Shown here: positions 51,401-62,707 of the stretch, piece by piece | Numbering within the stretch: the first letter of the stretch is position 1 | How the letters are laid out: each line of letters opens with the position of its first letter | Assembly (NCBI GenBank): GCA_030549775.1 | Contig: CM060175.1 | Coordinates: forward strand, 106,571,422-106,635,421 | Direction: 5' to 3' | Source of the DNA: Tamarix chinensis | Taxonomy: Eukaryota > Streptophyta > Magnoliopsida > Caryophyllales > Tamaricaceae | DNA: 64,000 nt | Program-made: the position numbers and the translations under genes | Notes under the pieces: generated by a model | Told to the model about the DNA's origin: nothing | Seen by the model: only the letters and a program-made list of their open reading frames with translations | Database searches by the model: none

Positions 51401-54400
51401 ACGGAAGCAAATTTGTGGGTCCGTTATCAATGATAGTAGTAAGGGCTTTGTGAGGAAGGGGGTACAACACCTTTTGATTGTACACTAATTTATAGTGCCT
51501 ACCCTCAAACAATTATTTTCATGTTTGTGCAATTTAGTAGCCCTAGGAGTTCTTTCAGTGCATCAATTGTGATACAGTCCAGGCTATATCCTAGCCGACA
51601 GGCGATAAATGTGATTATGTCACTTACCACAATATTGCCGGTCAAGTGGTTTCCGACATTGCTAAGATGTTCGAGCATCATCCCTCAGCATACAGATCAA
51701 GGCAAATCACTCCATTTTTCTCACATTTCCCAGGCTCTCACTCGTACCAAAAAAAGTCTCACCAGCAATCGTTGGACATACCTAAAGATAGGGTTATAGA
51801 TGAAGGCGACTTTGGCGTTATGCCCTTTAAAAGGTTGAGGGGCACATTCCCACCTGTGCAAGGTAATTTTTGGCCCAAAAATCTTGCGGATCTCATAATT
51901 TAGGGTTATTGCAAGTGTGACACCCAACGCTAGGGAAACGAAGCAAAGCATGAAAACACTCTAGATCCATTTTATGGGAATCGCTAAACATTCTAAAGGA
52001 GACGCTAAAGGCGAGCCGATCGATGTGAAATGGGCTAAGGAATTCAAGGGTAAATCTTTTGCTCGTATGATCTACATGAATAAAGAAACGGTCTAAATTG
52101 CTTCTACCTAACAGGTAATCAACATCATCACTGAGACCTAATGTCTCGAGGCATTGTCAATCGACGTATCGAGTGGTCATGATTTTCCCGAATGCAATAG
52201 CATTAAAATGGCCTTTATGAGCCATATTGGCAAAGTTTATGCCACACGGGCTCAAGGGGGAGGTGTTTGTTCTTTTACCTTTGCCACGCATTTGTGGTGG
52301 TTGGGATGCTTTGCCTTCATCATCCTGTGTGTGAGCTTCATTTTGGTGGTGTCATGTCCTTGTGTTGCTTGCAATAAAAAGGAACAAACATGGTTATGTA
52401 GTAATTGAGAATGTATGACAATTTAATCAGAAATTAACCTGCCAAGAATATTGAAATGATCATGTGTAATGCTGTGTGTGGGAAATGCACGGGCTGTATG
52501 CATGTTGGCTCGATTGTGCGCAACTTGCAAATTAAAGGCCGTGCTTGTGCTAGTTGGGTTGTGGGTAGCTTTCAGATGGATGGTTGTGCTTGGTTGTTGG
52601 TTGGGTTGTGCTTGTGGCTTGTTGGCTCGGCTGTGCTTGGCTTATAGATGTAGGACATAGATGATGTGGATGGTGGTGTAGAGATAAGGTGCAATGGGGT
52701 GTGTGTGTGGGAAATGCAGAAGGAAACATCGGTGTAGATGGTGGTTAGGGTTCGAAACAGAGTATTGAAAGTTAGGAGAGAGATGAGAGGGGAGATGTAA
52801 AAGGTCCGGCGAAGAATGGGGCACGAGCTGTGCTTGTCTGATATAATAAATGTTGAGGCCCGGGCGTGCGCGCTATACACGGCCGAACCATGCGCGTTCC
52901 GTCCTCTCGCATTTGCGGGGCACAAACGGGCGATCTTGGCGCTGTCTAGCTATGCGCGTTCTGTCCTTTTAGCATTTAGATTAGAATTGATTGCCTAGAG
53001 AGGCTCAGCCGTGCGCCTTCTTGATTTCTTCATATATTGTCCCCTCTTTTTGACCTAATTTTTAAATATTTGCTATAACGTGACACATCTACCATAATAG
53101 TGCTAGCTCATGTATTGCATAGAGAATGGAAATTAAAATAAATAAATTAATTAAAATAGATAAGCAAAACCACACAGATTTGAGTTGCCTCCCACCCAAC
53201 AAGAGCTCGTTTAATGTCATGAGCTTGACCCCTTTTTATGCTCAAGATGATAATGAATCGGGAAGGGTAAGAATACCAATTTTCTTGATTGGAGAACTTG
53301 CTACATAATGCTTTAATCTTTTCTCATTGACCTTAAAGGTTTCCGTGGCTTCACTCCAAATATTAATAGCTCCAAAATAATAGTTCTTACCGACATAGAA
53401 TGTACCTGACCACCTAGAATGAAGTTTACCCTAAAAAAGCTTAAGACGAGAGTTGAACAAGAGTACCAAATCTCCTTCTTGAAACTCTTTTTGGATAATA
53501 TGTTTGTAATGCCATCTCATAGTTATCTCCTTATATATCCTTGCACTCTCATAGGCATCAAATCACAGCTCATCGAGATCGTTAAATTGGGGCTTCCTCT
53601 ATTCTCAAGCGGTCTTCAAGTTATATTTAATTGCCTTTATTGCCCAAAACGTCCTGTGCTCAACTTCAACTAGCAAATGACAAACTTTCTCGTATACCAA
53701 ACCGAACGGTGACCTACTAATAAGAGTCTGTTAAGCTGTTTGATAAGCCCAAAGAACATCTAGTTTCATAGCCCAATCTTTTTTCGACCGGAATGCTGTT
53801 TTCTCCAAAATTCCTTTTATTTTCCGGTAAGTGATCTCCACTTGGCCATTGGTTTGGGGGTTATATGGCGTAGCCATTTTGTGCGTTACATCATACTTCC
53901 TCAAGAGTGTGCTTAGTACCTGATTTGCAAAATGAGATCTCCCATCACTAATTATCGCTCTTAGGACACCAAACCGAGGAAAATAATCTTCTGAAATAGC
54001 TTTCGGCTCATTTCGAGATGCAATCCACTGCCACTAAAATGTGCTTGTTATTGCGTGAGGATGGAAAATGTCCCATAAAATTGATTTCCCACACATCAAA
54101 TAATTCGACTTTAAAAATGGCATCTCATTTCTCCTGAGATGTTTCAGTTCTATGGCAACTATCACATCCTTAAAGAGTTTAGGCCAATAAAATTCTGCTT
54201 GTAGCTGTTTTGGAAGTGCTTGTGTGACCCCCTTACGGAGACGAATGACAATGGGATATGAAATCTAGTACTTCATTTTGGGATGAACACCTCCTGAAGA
54301 TTTCATTTGCATATTGTTTGTAAAGGCATGGATTGTCTTAGTAGTAGTGCTTGATGTCTGAAAGGAATTTCTTGCGTTATTGATGAGATAACTCATCATG

Positions 54401-57400
54401 GCATATACCTTCCCTTCTTTTCTCTGCCCAAATATAGCCCCAACATCATAATCGCTAGCATCACAAGTTCACAACACCTCGAAAAGAAGGTTCTAATTGG
54501 GGGAGCCTCATTACCAAAGCAGTTGTTAAAGCTTCCTTCAACCTATCAAAGACATCTAGACAAGACTGATCAAATGCGAATGGAACATCTTTAACAAGTG
54601 AATGGGTCAGGGGTTTAGCAATTTTGGAAAAATCTTTGATAAAACGTAAATGAAATCCAACATGTCCTAAGAAACTCCTAAGTCCTCTAACATTAGTTGG
54701 GGGTGGCATCTTAGCAATGATATCGATCTTAGCCCTGTCAACTACAATTCCACTGTTAGAGATTAAGTGAACTAAAAAAACTCATTCTTGTACCATAAAA
54801 TGACACTTCTTCCAATTAAGTAAGAGTTTTCTAACAATCGTCAAAAAAGTTCCATAGATAGAAAAATCATCCATAAATACTTTCATGATGTTTTCAATAT
54901 AATCAGAAAATATAGGCATCATGTATCGTTGGAAGGTGGCCGGAGCATTACACAAGTCAAAGGGCATCCTTCTATGAGCAAAGGTGCCGTATGGACAAGT
55001 AAACATTGTTTTCGCTTAATTGCTAGGATGAACGGGGATTTGAAAGAAACCTAAATGCCCATATAGTTAGTAAAAATTAGAATGCCTAGCCAACCTTTCC
55101 AATGTTTGATCGATGAATGGAAGGGGAAAGCGATCATTTCAGATGGCCTTATATAGCTTCCTATAGTTAATGCACATACGTCATTCCGTGGTCGTTCTAG
55201 TTGGAATAAGTTGATTTTGCTCATTTCGTATAACGATCATGCCTCCCTTCTTTGGCACCACTTGCACCGGGCTTACCCACTTGCTATCTGAGATGGGGTA
55301 GATGATCCTTGCATCAAGTAACTTTAGTACTTCCTTTTTAAAAATTTCTTTCATGTTTAGGTTCATTCTCCTTTGATGTTCAATGGAGGATTTGTATCCT
55401 TTTTCTAACAAAATTTGGTGCATGCAAATGGGGGGATTAATGCCTTTAATGTCATTAGTGGAGTAACCTATGGCATCCTTATGCAACCTAAGGATTTCAA
55501 GTAATTTTTCGACTTCCCCATGACTCAGTTGGCATTCACAATAATAGGGTAATCGCCATTGGAGTGCAAGAATTTATACCTTAGTGAGGAAGGAAGTGGT
55601 TTTATTTTGACCTTAGATATAACCCTTTCTTCATGTACTGGGTCATGGAATTCCTTTTTAAGTTCAACTACAATTTCAAGTTCTTTTACATGGATAGGTT
55701 ATAAACAACTACTTCCTTGTCATCATTGTTAGGCGCTTCATTCTTCACTAAGCACTTTTCTAGTGGATCACTTGAGATGAAGCTAACAGTGTTCTCTCTA
55801 AACATTATGTCCACTGTATCAATCCTACAACAAGTTCCTTGAAAATTTCGCTGTTGTAGATAAATCAAAATCCACTTTCTCATCCCTAATATTGAGAGAT
55901 TGCTTTCCATTTTTCACATCAATTATTGCTTCAGCGGTAGCTTAGAATGTCTTCCCAATAGGATAGGGATTTGAGCATCTTCTTCTTCTATTTCAAGAAT
56001 GACAAAATCAACTGGTGTGTAAAACTTATCGACTTGGATAGGTATATCTTCCAATATACCTACTGTATGTTTTACCGACTGATCCAGTAATTGGAGATAA
56101 TTTCTTACAAATAGAAAGAGGCATTAAAGTAACACTAGGCCTAAGATCACAAAGTGCGTGGCTAATAAACACATCACCAATAGTATAAGGAATAGAAAAC
56201 GAGCTAGGATCTTTAAGTTTAGGTGGAAGTTTATCTTGGATAATGTCGCTACACTCTTGGGTCAAAGCTACGGTCTCATATTCCTCTAACCGTTTCTTAT
56301 TAGAAAGAATCTCCTTTAGAAATTTAGCATTTGGAGCATTTGGGATATAGCTTCTACAATTGGGATGTTAATTTGCAAATTTTTTAAAATCTCAGCAAAT
56401 TTTCCAAATTGTTTCTCTAGCCTTGCCTTACCTTGTCTTTGAGGAAAAGGTAGCGGGGTTTGTATGGTGGCGGAGGGACATATTTTTCAATCTCATGGTC
56501 CTTTCCTAGGATGGTTCCTTTCTCAGTAGTGATAGGTTCGCCACTCTCTCCAAGTACATATTCTACTCTTATCCACCTCCTTGACTTTTTTTCTCAAAAT
56601 GGGGCCTTCTAATTCCTTATCACTCCTTAGTGTGATGGCATTAATGGAACATTTAGGATTGGTTTATGGTTATCCAACAAACGCTTTGGAGGGTTTAGAA
56701 GAAGAACCAGATTGTTGGGCTACTTGAATAATTTGGATTTCTAACATTTTGTTGTGAGTGGCTAGAGATTCAACCTTAGAAGTCAAGTTCTTAAGTGAGT
56801 TCTTCAAATCTTTAGTTGCCTTATTTTGAAATGCCACAAAATTCTCCAATATCAACTCAAGATTAGACTTTGTAGGGTTAGGAAAAGGCGATCTAGGGTT
56901 TTGAAAATCAGGATGCCTAAAGTTTGATTGAAGAATGAGATCAGGTGGTGGGTTTTTATAAGAGAGGTTTGGATGATTTCTCCACCCGGGTTGTAATTAG
57001 AAGCAAACAAGTCTCCCTTTTGATTAAAGTTATTCACAATAGATTGACATTCAAGCAAAGAGTGTCCTGCAATACCACAATTCTCACAAGTCGTAATCGA
57101 ATAAAACTCTAGATCAATAATGATAAAACCTAATATTGAATTTCGGTCTCAAATTCGGTATTCAACAATGTATTAACATTATATTGTATTATAGTCTAAA
57201 TGGCTGTGAATATCTAGTCTAATAAGATTCACTAGCCTCTTTTAAGATCTAAGAACGTATTTAACCTAATTTATTGATTACTTTCGTAATTCACAAATTA
57301 GATCAAACTCATTAAGTGCCACCGATTCAATAGTCCGTAAGAATTCAGTCATCGACTTTTGTCATCATTTGAGTTCCATTCATATGTTAATTTTTTACGT

Positions 57401-60400
57401 CGATTTCAACCTTTTAGTTATAGTTAATGTCTAACCAAGTCAAATTCCATTACACCTGACTGATAATAATGATTTCTAACATATGGAACATTACATAAAA
57501 ACCTTATGTATAACATATATGTTAATTTGTTATACTCTTACCGAATTGAGCCTAATTCAATCTTAGAGATGGTAACTACTCGCTCATGGTTGCAAGAAAA
57601 CACAAGAAATAAAATTAAATGCCAAACATAATGGTAGATTCAATAAATAATAAAAGAGAATGAAAAGATTAAATTGTAGACTAATGATAAGCCAAGGTAT
57701 TGCAAGATGGTAGTAAACGAAATTCAACTTCGAAATTCGGAAAATAAAACTACAAGATCTAAGGTAAGTTGCATGGGCTCAGGAAAAGGGAGAAAGGAAA
57801 AATGCTCTGCTCTTTGAACTTCCCCTATTCTCTCTCCGTTTGGTTATTAAACACCTCTTATGAGTATTGGGTCATGCGTGATCGTGGGATAACCTAGTCG
57901 TGCGGCGTTTGTTTCTCTCAGCTTCCTTGAGTGCCCGACCCTGTTGATCTCACACAGCCAGACCGTGCTAATCTGGCACAGCCTAGCCGTGGATCCTCTT
58001 TACTCTTGGCTTCGTTGAGCATGTTTGTGCTAATCACACATAGCTAGGTGTGCATCTTCATTCTTGAGAGAACTTATGCATGGTTGTGCACAAGTTTGCA
58101 TGGTTATGTTGCGCCTATGCACAAGTGTGTTTTAGCTAAATGAACGGTGAGTATGTCTTTTTTTCAGCTTCTTAGCTTTTTCTACTCTTCTTACTTGCAT
58201 GCGAGCTTGGATTTTCTTCCTTCAAAGCTTTTCATAAAGAATCCTTGCTACAAATACGTGCTTCTCTTCTTTGGTTTTGTACACTTGTGTGCAGATGCTG
58301 CAAAAATAAATACCAAGAGAGCAGTAGTTAGAACAAGAGGTAAAAGACAACCAAAAATTTCACAAATTATATGAAATATGGTCTTAAATTTTGGGCAAAA
58401 CAAGGCAGGAAAGTGGAGAAAAATGAGTTTATCAATTTGTTAAAGGCTCGACTCGACTAGTTTTTTTAGGTAAACAAATTAAACTCAAACCTTGTTATTA
58501 GGCTTATTTAATAAACGAGCTGAGTTCAAGCCATAATAGGCTTGACTTGTTTGCTTGTGAGCCAACTTGAATTCAGTTATATTTCAGCTTGGCTCAACTC
58601 GTTTATAGGCTTGGCTTGTTTTGTCTATAGGCTCGTTTGTAAGTCTCTTTATAACTCGTTTACTTGTTTATTTATAAGCTTGTATATAAAATTTGAAATG
58701 TTTGTATAGAAGAATTGAAATTCTAATATAGAATTTATTTAGTAAGCAAGCCAGATAGTTAAAGAGCTTATAATCAAGTCAAACTCTTAAATGAGTTGAT
58801 TTTGTTTTTTTAGTTTTAAAATAAGCTGAATAGTTAAATGAGTCAAGTCAAAAATTGAATCATGATAAATTAGTTGATTTGGTTTATTTATATTAAACAT
58901 GACAAGCCGAATAGCTCGCGAACTTTATGAGCTAGGCTTGTTTGTCTCATTTCGAACGAGAGTTGAGCTCAATGTCATGCAGTGATAGGTTTGAGGCCCT
59001 TTGGATGGTTTTGGATGGCTAAGTATGGGCACTAAAAAAGTCTACTACGCTCTAGAATTTTTAAGTGAATCCTAAAAGGTTCTAGAGAGTTCTGGAGAAG
59101 TATAAAATAATATAGAATATTTTAGAATAAAAGGGAAGAAAGAGGAGTTATTTAGAGTGTTCTTATACATAGAGTAGAGAAAGGGAATGTGATTTGATTA
59201 TTTTAGACTCGAAGAAGATGTAATTAATAAAAGGTTAAGACTCTTCTATTTGAAGAGGTGGAGTGGAGGCCTCAACTATAAAAAGAGAGGGCTCATTTGC
59301 TCCAACCTATCCAAGAGCTTCCACATCTCTCTACCTTGTACTTTCTCACTCTAGTAATACAAAATTGTCATCTCTAACTCTATCTTGTGTTCTCTACTGA
59401 TATAAATCTCTTAGATTATCCTTGTTCGGGTTAGACTGACTTGACTTAGCCCTGCCAAGTGCCGCACAGGAAGATTCAGATTGTGACATCAAGCCCTTAA
59501 AAAAACTAAATGAGCTAAGCTCAAGAGTTGAGCCACGGGAGTTTAAGCTTGATTCGGTTCGATTTGGCTCGTCAACAACCCTGCTTCCACCTGCACAATT
59601 TAGCAAATTTTCTGATGCCATATTTTTATGATCACGGGGAACACTTTAACTCTTACACTTGGCATGTCAGCTACTGGCAGCAATATTAGAGCAGCTCATA
59701 GTAACCACAGGAACCTTAATCTTTTCAGTCAAAATGCCTTCATCAAGCCCAGTGCTGCGGGCTGCCATTTTCATTGACAATCAATTAGAGGAACAGGAAT
59801 GGTCCTTTTCCCACTTTCTTTCTGGTGTGCAAAGGTCTGTGTTTTTACTGTTTTCTTCTCTGTTTCCTTCTATCCAATCCTGTGGATCACTTCATAGAGG
59901 AGGGTGCTGATAACAATTCTTGCAGAACTTCACAGAAACACTTGACCAGATAACAGATTGTTTGTGTTGTGATGGATCTCGTGTCAAGTTGGTTATCCTT
60001 TACAGTCGCGACGTCAGTTGTTCTTAATGCTTGCTTATGATAGCAAATTTGCGGGTAAAAGAAGAAGAGTTGGAAAGAAGAAAGACAATTTGCGAAGTCA
60101 ATTTAGATGCCTTAGCTGTGTTTTTTGTAAGACTTTATTGGGGGGGGGGTGCACTATGGGTGATGGGGGTAATTATAGAGATTATATCTCTCTCCTCGTT
60201 CCGAGAACGCAAAATTCTGTTTGTCGCTTGGAAGAAGGGGATTTGGATATTGTGGATATAAATGTGCATGTGAGGTGGTGAAAGAGATTAATGTTGTCTT
60301 AAAATTGGCACAGTGGAGAAATAGTTGACGTTGCTATTAGCTGCTGCTAGGTATGGTGCCATATGCTAATACTTGGGATTCAATTCCTTGTTTATTTTCT

Positions 60401-62707
60401 AAAAAGGATCGGGAGGATATTTTCTGTACACTTTTTTCTGGGAGTTTGTGACATTTTCGGTTGCCTTTTAGTTTTATTCTTGTCATTTCTTTCTTTATGT
60501 ATGAGTTGGTTGAGTGTTTGGTGGTTCACGGAATGATTTCTCATGATCTTGATCTCCTCCCGTTTGTTCTTTTCCAATCATTATATTTGGCAGGGATTAC
60601 TTTACTTTTCAATGAACCTCCTGATGCTCGGAAGCCAAATATAAGATGGCGCTTGTATGTTTTCAAAGCTGGTGAAGTTTTGAATGGTAAGTGAATTAAA
60701 GATAAGCTGTTGATTTTATATTCGTCGAAAGTTGGTGATTTATTGATTGCTAAATGCTTTCAGATATCCTTTACATCCTGTTGTGTGGGCATTCTACTTG
60801 CCACTTTCCTCTCACATGCACAGTTGTGCAATGCCAACTCATCTGTTATTTTCCAGTCGGCATGGTTTACATGAATGAATTTGTTTCCTTTTGGACCAAA
60901 GATTTAGAACTGATGTTATGAAATGGTTCTTTGATATACAACATTTCTGGATGCTCTTTGTTTACTCATACTGTAGTGTTATTATATGTAGACGTATATC
61001 CTAATTCGCGAGTGCTAACGTAACCATCAAGCTGGACACTATGCTCCAAGAAAATGGCTCTGTTTAGATTATATCGATGAGCGCATCTTTTTTCAAGTGT
61101 ATAAGTAACCTTTGTTAAGGGAGGGATCCATGATCCATGAGAAAGACATACTTTTTAATCAATTCTTGATTTGAGTAAGTCAAAGTTACGAGTCAACTAG
61201 GTCTTGACTCTTTGTTTTTCAAAACCATGAAATCAAGATCCATTCTCCTGCGGCTGGGAGTCTGGGGCTGACTGGAAGTAAAGCTGATTTTGCTTAATTT
61301 CAGGAAAACTATAAAATAGTACATAACTTGTATATCATAACTGTTCTATCATAATTTGGCTTTTTTGGTATCAGTTTTATGCTTCGTAGGTGTTGGCAAG
61401 GACTTCTTGTCATTTATTTTAACATGTTATGTGTTCCACCTATCCTCTGTGGCCATTGGCACGAGTCGGGACTCATATTTGGTCCATTGCTTCTGGATAG
61501 AATCTATTTGAGGTGTGTGTGACCATTTGAAGGGTAAAGTGCTCATTTTGATATGCCCATGAATTTGTTGTCCTGATTCTTTCTGAAAACGTTTGATGAG
61601 GCGAGTCATGTTGATGTTATTCGCTATTGTGGTTGCATTTCTGATTGTGTCCAATGTTCCCGAGTAGAGGACCATCTGGGTGTCTCTTTACTTGTTATTT
61701 GTCATTTTTTTTTTGTTTTTTGGCTTTCTTGATTACAAAAAGCCTCTAGTTGGTTCCCTTATATTGGATGTGTGCCAATGGTCTCACGAACAGAGCCACT
61801 TTACGTGCATCGTCAAAGCTGTTACCTATTTGGGCGAGAGAGAAGGGTAGCAGACATCCCTACGGATCATCCCTCTTGCAGCAAGCAGCATGCAGTTCTC
61901 CAGTTTCGGTGGGTTTATTACAAGTTGTTCTGGTTCATTTATTGATGGGCAGGGATATGCTCTAACTGTAAACATTTTATCAGGCAAGTGGAGAAGGAGC
62001 AACCGGATGGTATGATGTTGAAACAGACAAGGTAAATTTAAACTGTCCATTGTGAATGCTTGCTGCGATTGTGGAAAAGGCCCGCTTGTAATTACACTTT
62101 TGGTTTTTTACATTAGGCCCTACTTAATGGACCTTGGAAGCACAAATAAAACTTTCATCAATGTGAGCAATTCACTTAAATTCTGTTTCTTTTGATTGAA
62201 CAGATTGTGTGGGCTGATCTAACACTATCCTTTGACGGTTGCAGGATAGTCCTTTAGAGCCACAACGTTACTATGAACTTTTTGAAAAGGACACTATTAA
62301 GTTTGGTAACAGTAGGTAAGTTATTTCCACTTTGTTCTATTATTGTTTGGGGCTTTTATTTACCAATTAGATGATTAATGGTGTCTAATCTGTTATGGTT
62401 TCTACATAGAAGTAGAGGCTTTCGCTATCCTCCTCTGTTTGCGACAAGCTCATGGCTGTTCTTTTTTCCCGATCTCTCTGAATAGTACTAGTTGGGATTA
62501 TTCTATATTAGCCGATCTCCCTTCCATTTTCTTCGAATGAGTCATTCCTCAGCTTTGTGTTTTGGCAGGAATTTATATGATGCTAGTTGTGTATCTGCAT
62601 ATCAGCAATTATCGTTTAAACCTATTTAAGATGTGTTTAATCAATTTGATGATTGGCGTTTCTGCAGCCGAGAATATGTGCTGCTGCACGAGAATTCCTT
62701 GGAGTAG
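39402..62707 (+). CDS. DDL: DAWDLE/SNIP1-like FHA-domain protein, tandem copy 2 (intact)
   Basis: Ten exons join to a 1191-base frame (396 residues): 39402-40025, 40643-40671, 44360-44426, 44603-44660, 60594-60686, 61794-61908, 61984-62031, 62117-62162, 62245-62315 and 62668-62707; all borders are GT/AG and phases agree. Residues 1-208 are Arg/Ser/Pro-rich with [10 protein letters not shown] at 111-120. Residues 209-259 form a short charged linker containing [17 protein letters not shown] and [15 protein letters not shown]. Residues about 260-380 are the FHA domain with the invariant Gly304, Arg305, Ser320, His323 and Asn355, ending LLHENSLE. In Arabidopsis, DDL binds pri-miRNA and DCL1 in the nucleus and promotes miRNA processing; human SNIP1 is the relative. 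That role is inferred from family membership. Introns 2 and 4 (the latter about 15.9 kb) contain retrotransposons. The start was chosen as the first ATG, opening the conserved SR region. Confidence 0.9.
41056..43850 (-). mobile_element. Solo LTR, Tekay/Del-like, in intron 2 of copy 2
   Basis: Plus-strand ends are TGTAACACCCCC and GGGGTATTACA, i.e. a minus-strand LTR starting TGTAATACCCC and ending GGGGGTGTTACA. It is flanked by a perfect 5-bp duplication AAAAG (41051-41055 and 43851-43855). At 2.8 kb it has no gag, pol or primer-binding site, so it is a solo LTR left by LTR-LTR recombination. The same insertion, shortened, is at 22421-23683. Confidence 0.85.
43735..43835. repeat. (TTC)n / (ATT)n microsatellite in the LTR
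   Basis: A CTT run (43735-43753) followed by ATT/AAT-rich sequence up to the LTR end. Copy 1 has only the ATT part. Confidence 0.75.
44661..46311. other. Left part of intron 4, copy 2
   Basis: Non-coding and collinear with copy 1 24474-26421, but with a single unit of the segment that is duplicated there. Confidence 0.6.
46317..48887 (-). repeat. Rearranged, partly duplicated 3' LTR (copy 2)
   Basis: Part A (46317 to about 47617) covers LTR positions 1 to about 1390. It then jumps at CGGAACTTTAGTCTCG to a second part B (about 47618-48887) that restarts near LTR position 205 and runs to the end (TTTATCT, one change from the usual TTATCA). The two parts overlap for most of the LTR, giving a head-to-tail partial duplication. 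Confidence 0.75.
48888..50480 (-). other. Non-coding 3' region of the Athila-like element
   Basis: The minus strand immediately before the 3' LTR reads GCATGGGAGAATA, a polypurine-like priming site. The rest lacks long frames; a purine-rich patch lies at 50225-50395. Confidence 0.5.
50500..52220 (-). pseudogene. Post-integrase ORF of the Athila-like element (Athila ORF-1-like)
   Basis: Minus-strand fragments include [15 protein letters not shown] (in 51721-51951) and, further on, a Pro/His-rich stretch (51174-51512) ending in a Gln/His-rich PPPPP tail (about 50505-50610). The first recalls the plant-specific Athila ORF-1 domain. The frame has shifts and is interrupted by the MITE at 50618-51188. 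Assignment is by motif resemblance only. Confidence 0.5.
50618..51188. mobile_element. hAT-type MITE nested in the Athila-like element
   Basis: A 571-bp insertion with inverted termini sharing CAATTAAATAGCGGTC (left end CAGGC..., right end complement CATCC...; 18 of 20 positions match), flanked by a perfect 8-bp duplication CCTGGGCT (50610-50617 and 51189-51196). CA-starting inverted repeats and 8-bp duplications are diagnostic of hAT. The ends are G/C-rich with TCGCGG and CGATTTATCGG words; the middle is A+T-rich and non-coding, so it is non-autonomous. Confidence 0.88.
52440..53040. repeat. G+C-rich imperfect palindromic words in the Athila interior
   Basis: GTGCTTG, GGCCGTGC, CACGGCC and TGCGCG words recur, resembling the CACGGC/GCCGTG clusters of the LTR (31250-31500, 47160-47410, 48310-48560). 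Cys/Trp/Gly-rich short frames here are by-products of the repeated words. Confidence 0.5.
53290..54200 (-). pseudogene. Athila-like integrase (copy 2)
   Basis: The minus strand encodes a zinc-binding tail (SCHRTETSQ, about 54140), then the catalytic core with [11 protein letters not shown] and [15 protein letters not shown] (the glutamate of DDE at about 53840), followed by [22 protein letters not shown] and a C-terminal RWSGPFYVGK-like part. Frameshifts and stops are scattered (one in the WAYQTA region near 53730), so no active enzyme is made. Confidence 0.85.
54210..54480 (-). pseudogene. Athila-like RNase H remnant (copy 2)
   Basis: The minus strand contains [20 protein letters not shown] at about 54410-54470, the start of the retroviral-type RNase H fold, then a short degenerate stretch. 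Much of the domain is lost or scrambled. Confidence 0.6.
54461..55560 (-). pseudogene. Athila-like reverse transcriptase (copy 2)
   Basis: On the minus strand: [30 protein letters not shown] (55181-55486), a frame-broken [12 protein letters not shown] region near 55100, then [15 protein letters not shown], and the catalytic FMDD at 54866-54877, followed by the thumb/connection with [20 protein letters not shown] (54461-54709). At least three frame breaks separate these parts. Confidence 0.88.
55980..56290 (-). pseudogene. Athila-like aspartic protease region (copy 2)
   Basis: The minus strand reads [29 protein letters not shown]. The expected D-x-G-A-S active-site motif has become D-L-R-P-S, so the protease is inactive even locally; copy 1 retains DIGTS. 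Confidence 0.75.
56460..57092 (-). pseudogene. Athila-like gag, C-terminal part (copy 2)
   Basis: It starts abruptly at the zinc knuckle ([14 protein letters not shown], about 57043-57090) and continues through a coiled-coil-like region ([20 protein letters not shown], 56670-56855). All gag upstream of the knuckle, the primer-binding site and the LTR edge have been removed by a deletion ending at about 57094. Confidence 0.75.
57093..58434 (-). repeat. 5' LTR remnant of the Athila-like element (copy 2)
   Basis: It begins at AATCGAATAAAACTCTAG, about 170 bases into the LTR as judged from the full LTR of copy 1, and runs to the proper end TTTATCA at 58434. Confidence 0.8.
58440..59040. repeat. 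GAGCTC/AGGCTTG-rich repeat (copy 2)
   Basis: Counterpart of 31786-32578 with a single copy of the unit that is doubled in copy 1. Confidence 0.6.
59041..59485 (+). mobile_element. Possible short solo LTR (copy 2)
   Basis: Counterpart of 32579-33010, with CTATAAAAAGAGAGG as TATA-like site (about 59276) and the same CTCTAGTAATACAAAATT block. Confidence 0.4.
59486..60593. other. Right part of intron 4, copy 2
   Basis: Non-coding and collinear with 33011-34133, including a G9 homopolymer near 60141. The acceptor TTGGCAG precedes exon 5 at 60594. Confidence 0.6.

Larger units (their letters stand above)
46317..58434 (-). mobile_element. Athila-like Ty3/gypsy retrotransposon in intron 4 of copy 2
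   Basis: A 12.1-kb minus-strand element flanked by a perfect 5-bp duplication ATTTG (46312-46316 and 58435-58439). Right to left it has a 5' LTR remnant, gag tail, protease, reverse transcriptase, RNase H, integrase, a post-integrase ORF region, a polypurine-like tract next to 48888, and a rearranged 3' LTR. The order gag-PR-RT-RH-IN with a long tail after IN is that of Ty3/gypsy, and the motifs are Athila-like. Multiple stops and shifts make it non-autonomous. It lies antisense to the host gene. Confidence 0.88.

Noticed and set aside
52456..52660. Cys/Trp/Gly-rich frames in two phases
   Set aside because: By-product of repeated TTGTGCTTG words inside the Athila element; no signal peptide or family pattern.
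46317..58434. Possibility of an endogenous retrovirus with an envelope gene
   Set aside because: The post-integrase ORF shows Athila ORF-1-like features and no convincing signal peptide or membrane segment of an envelope; motifs fit a plant Ty3/gypsy retrotransposon.
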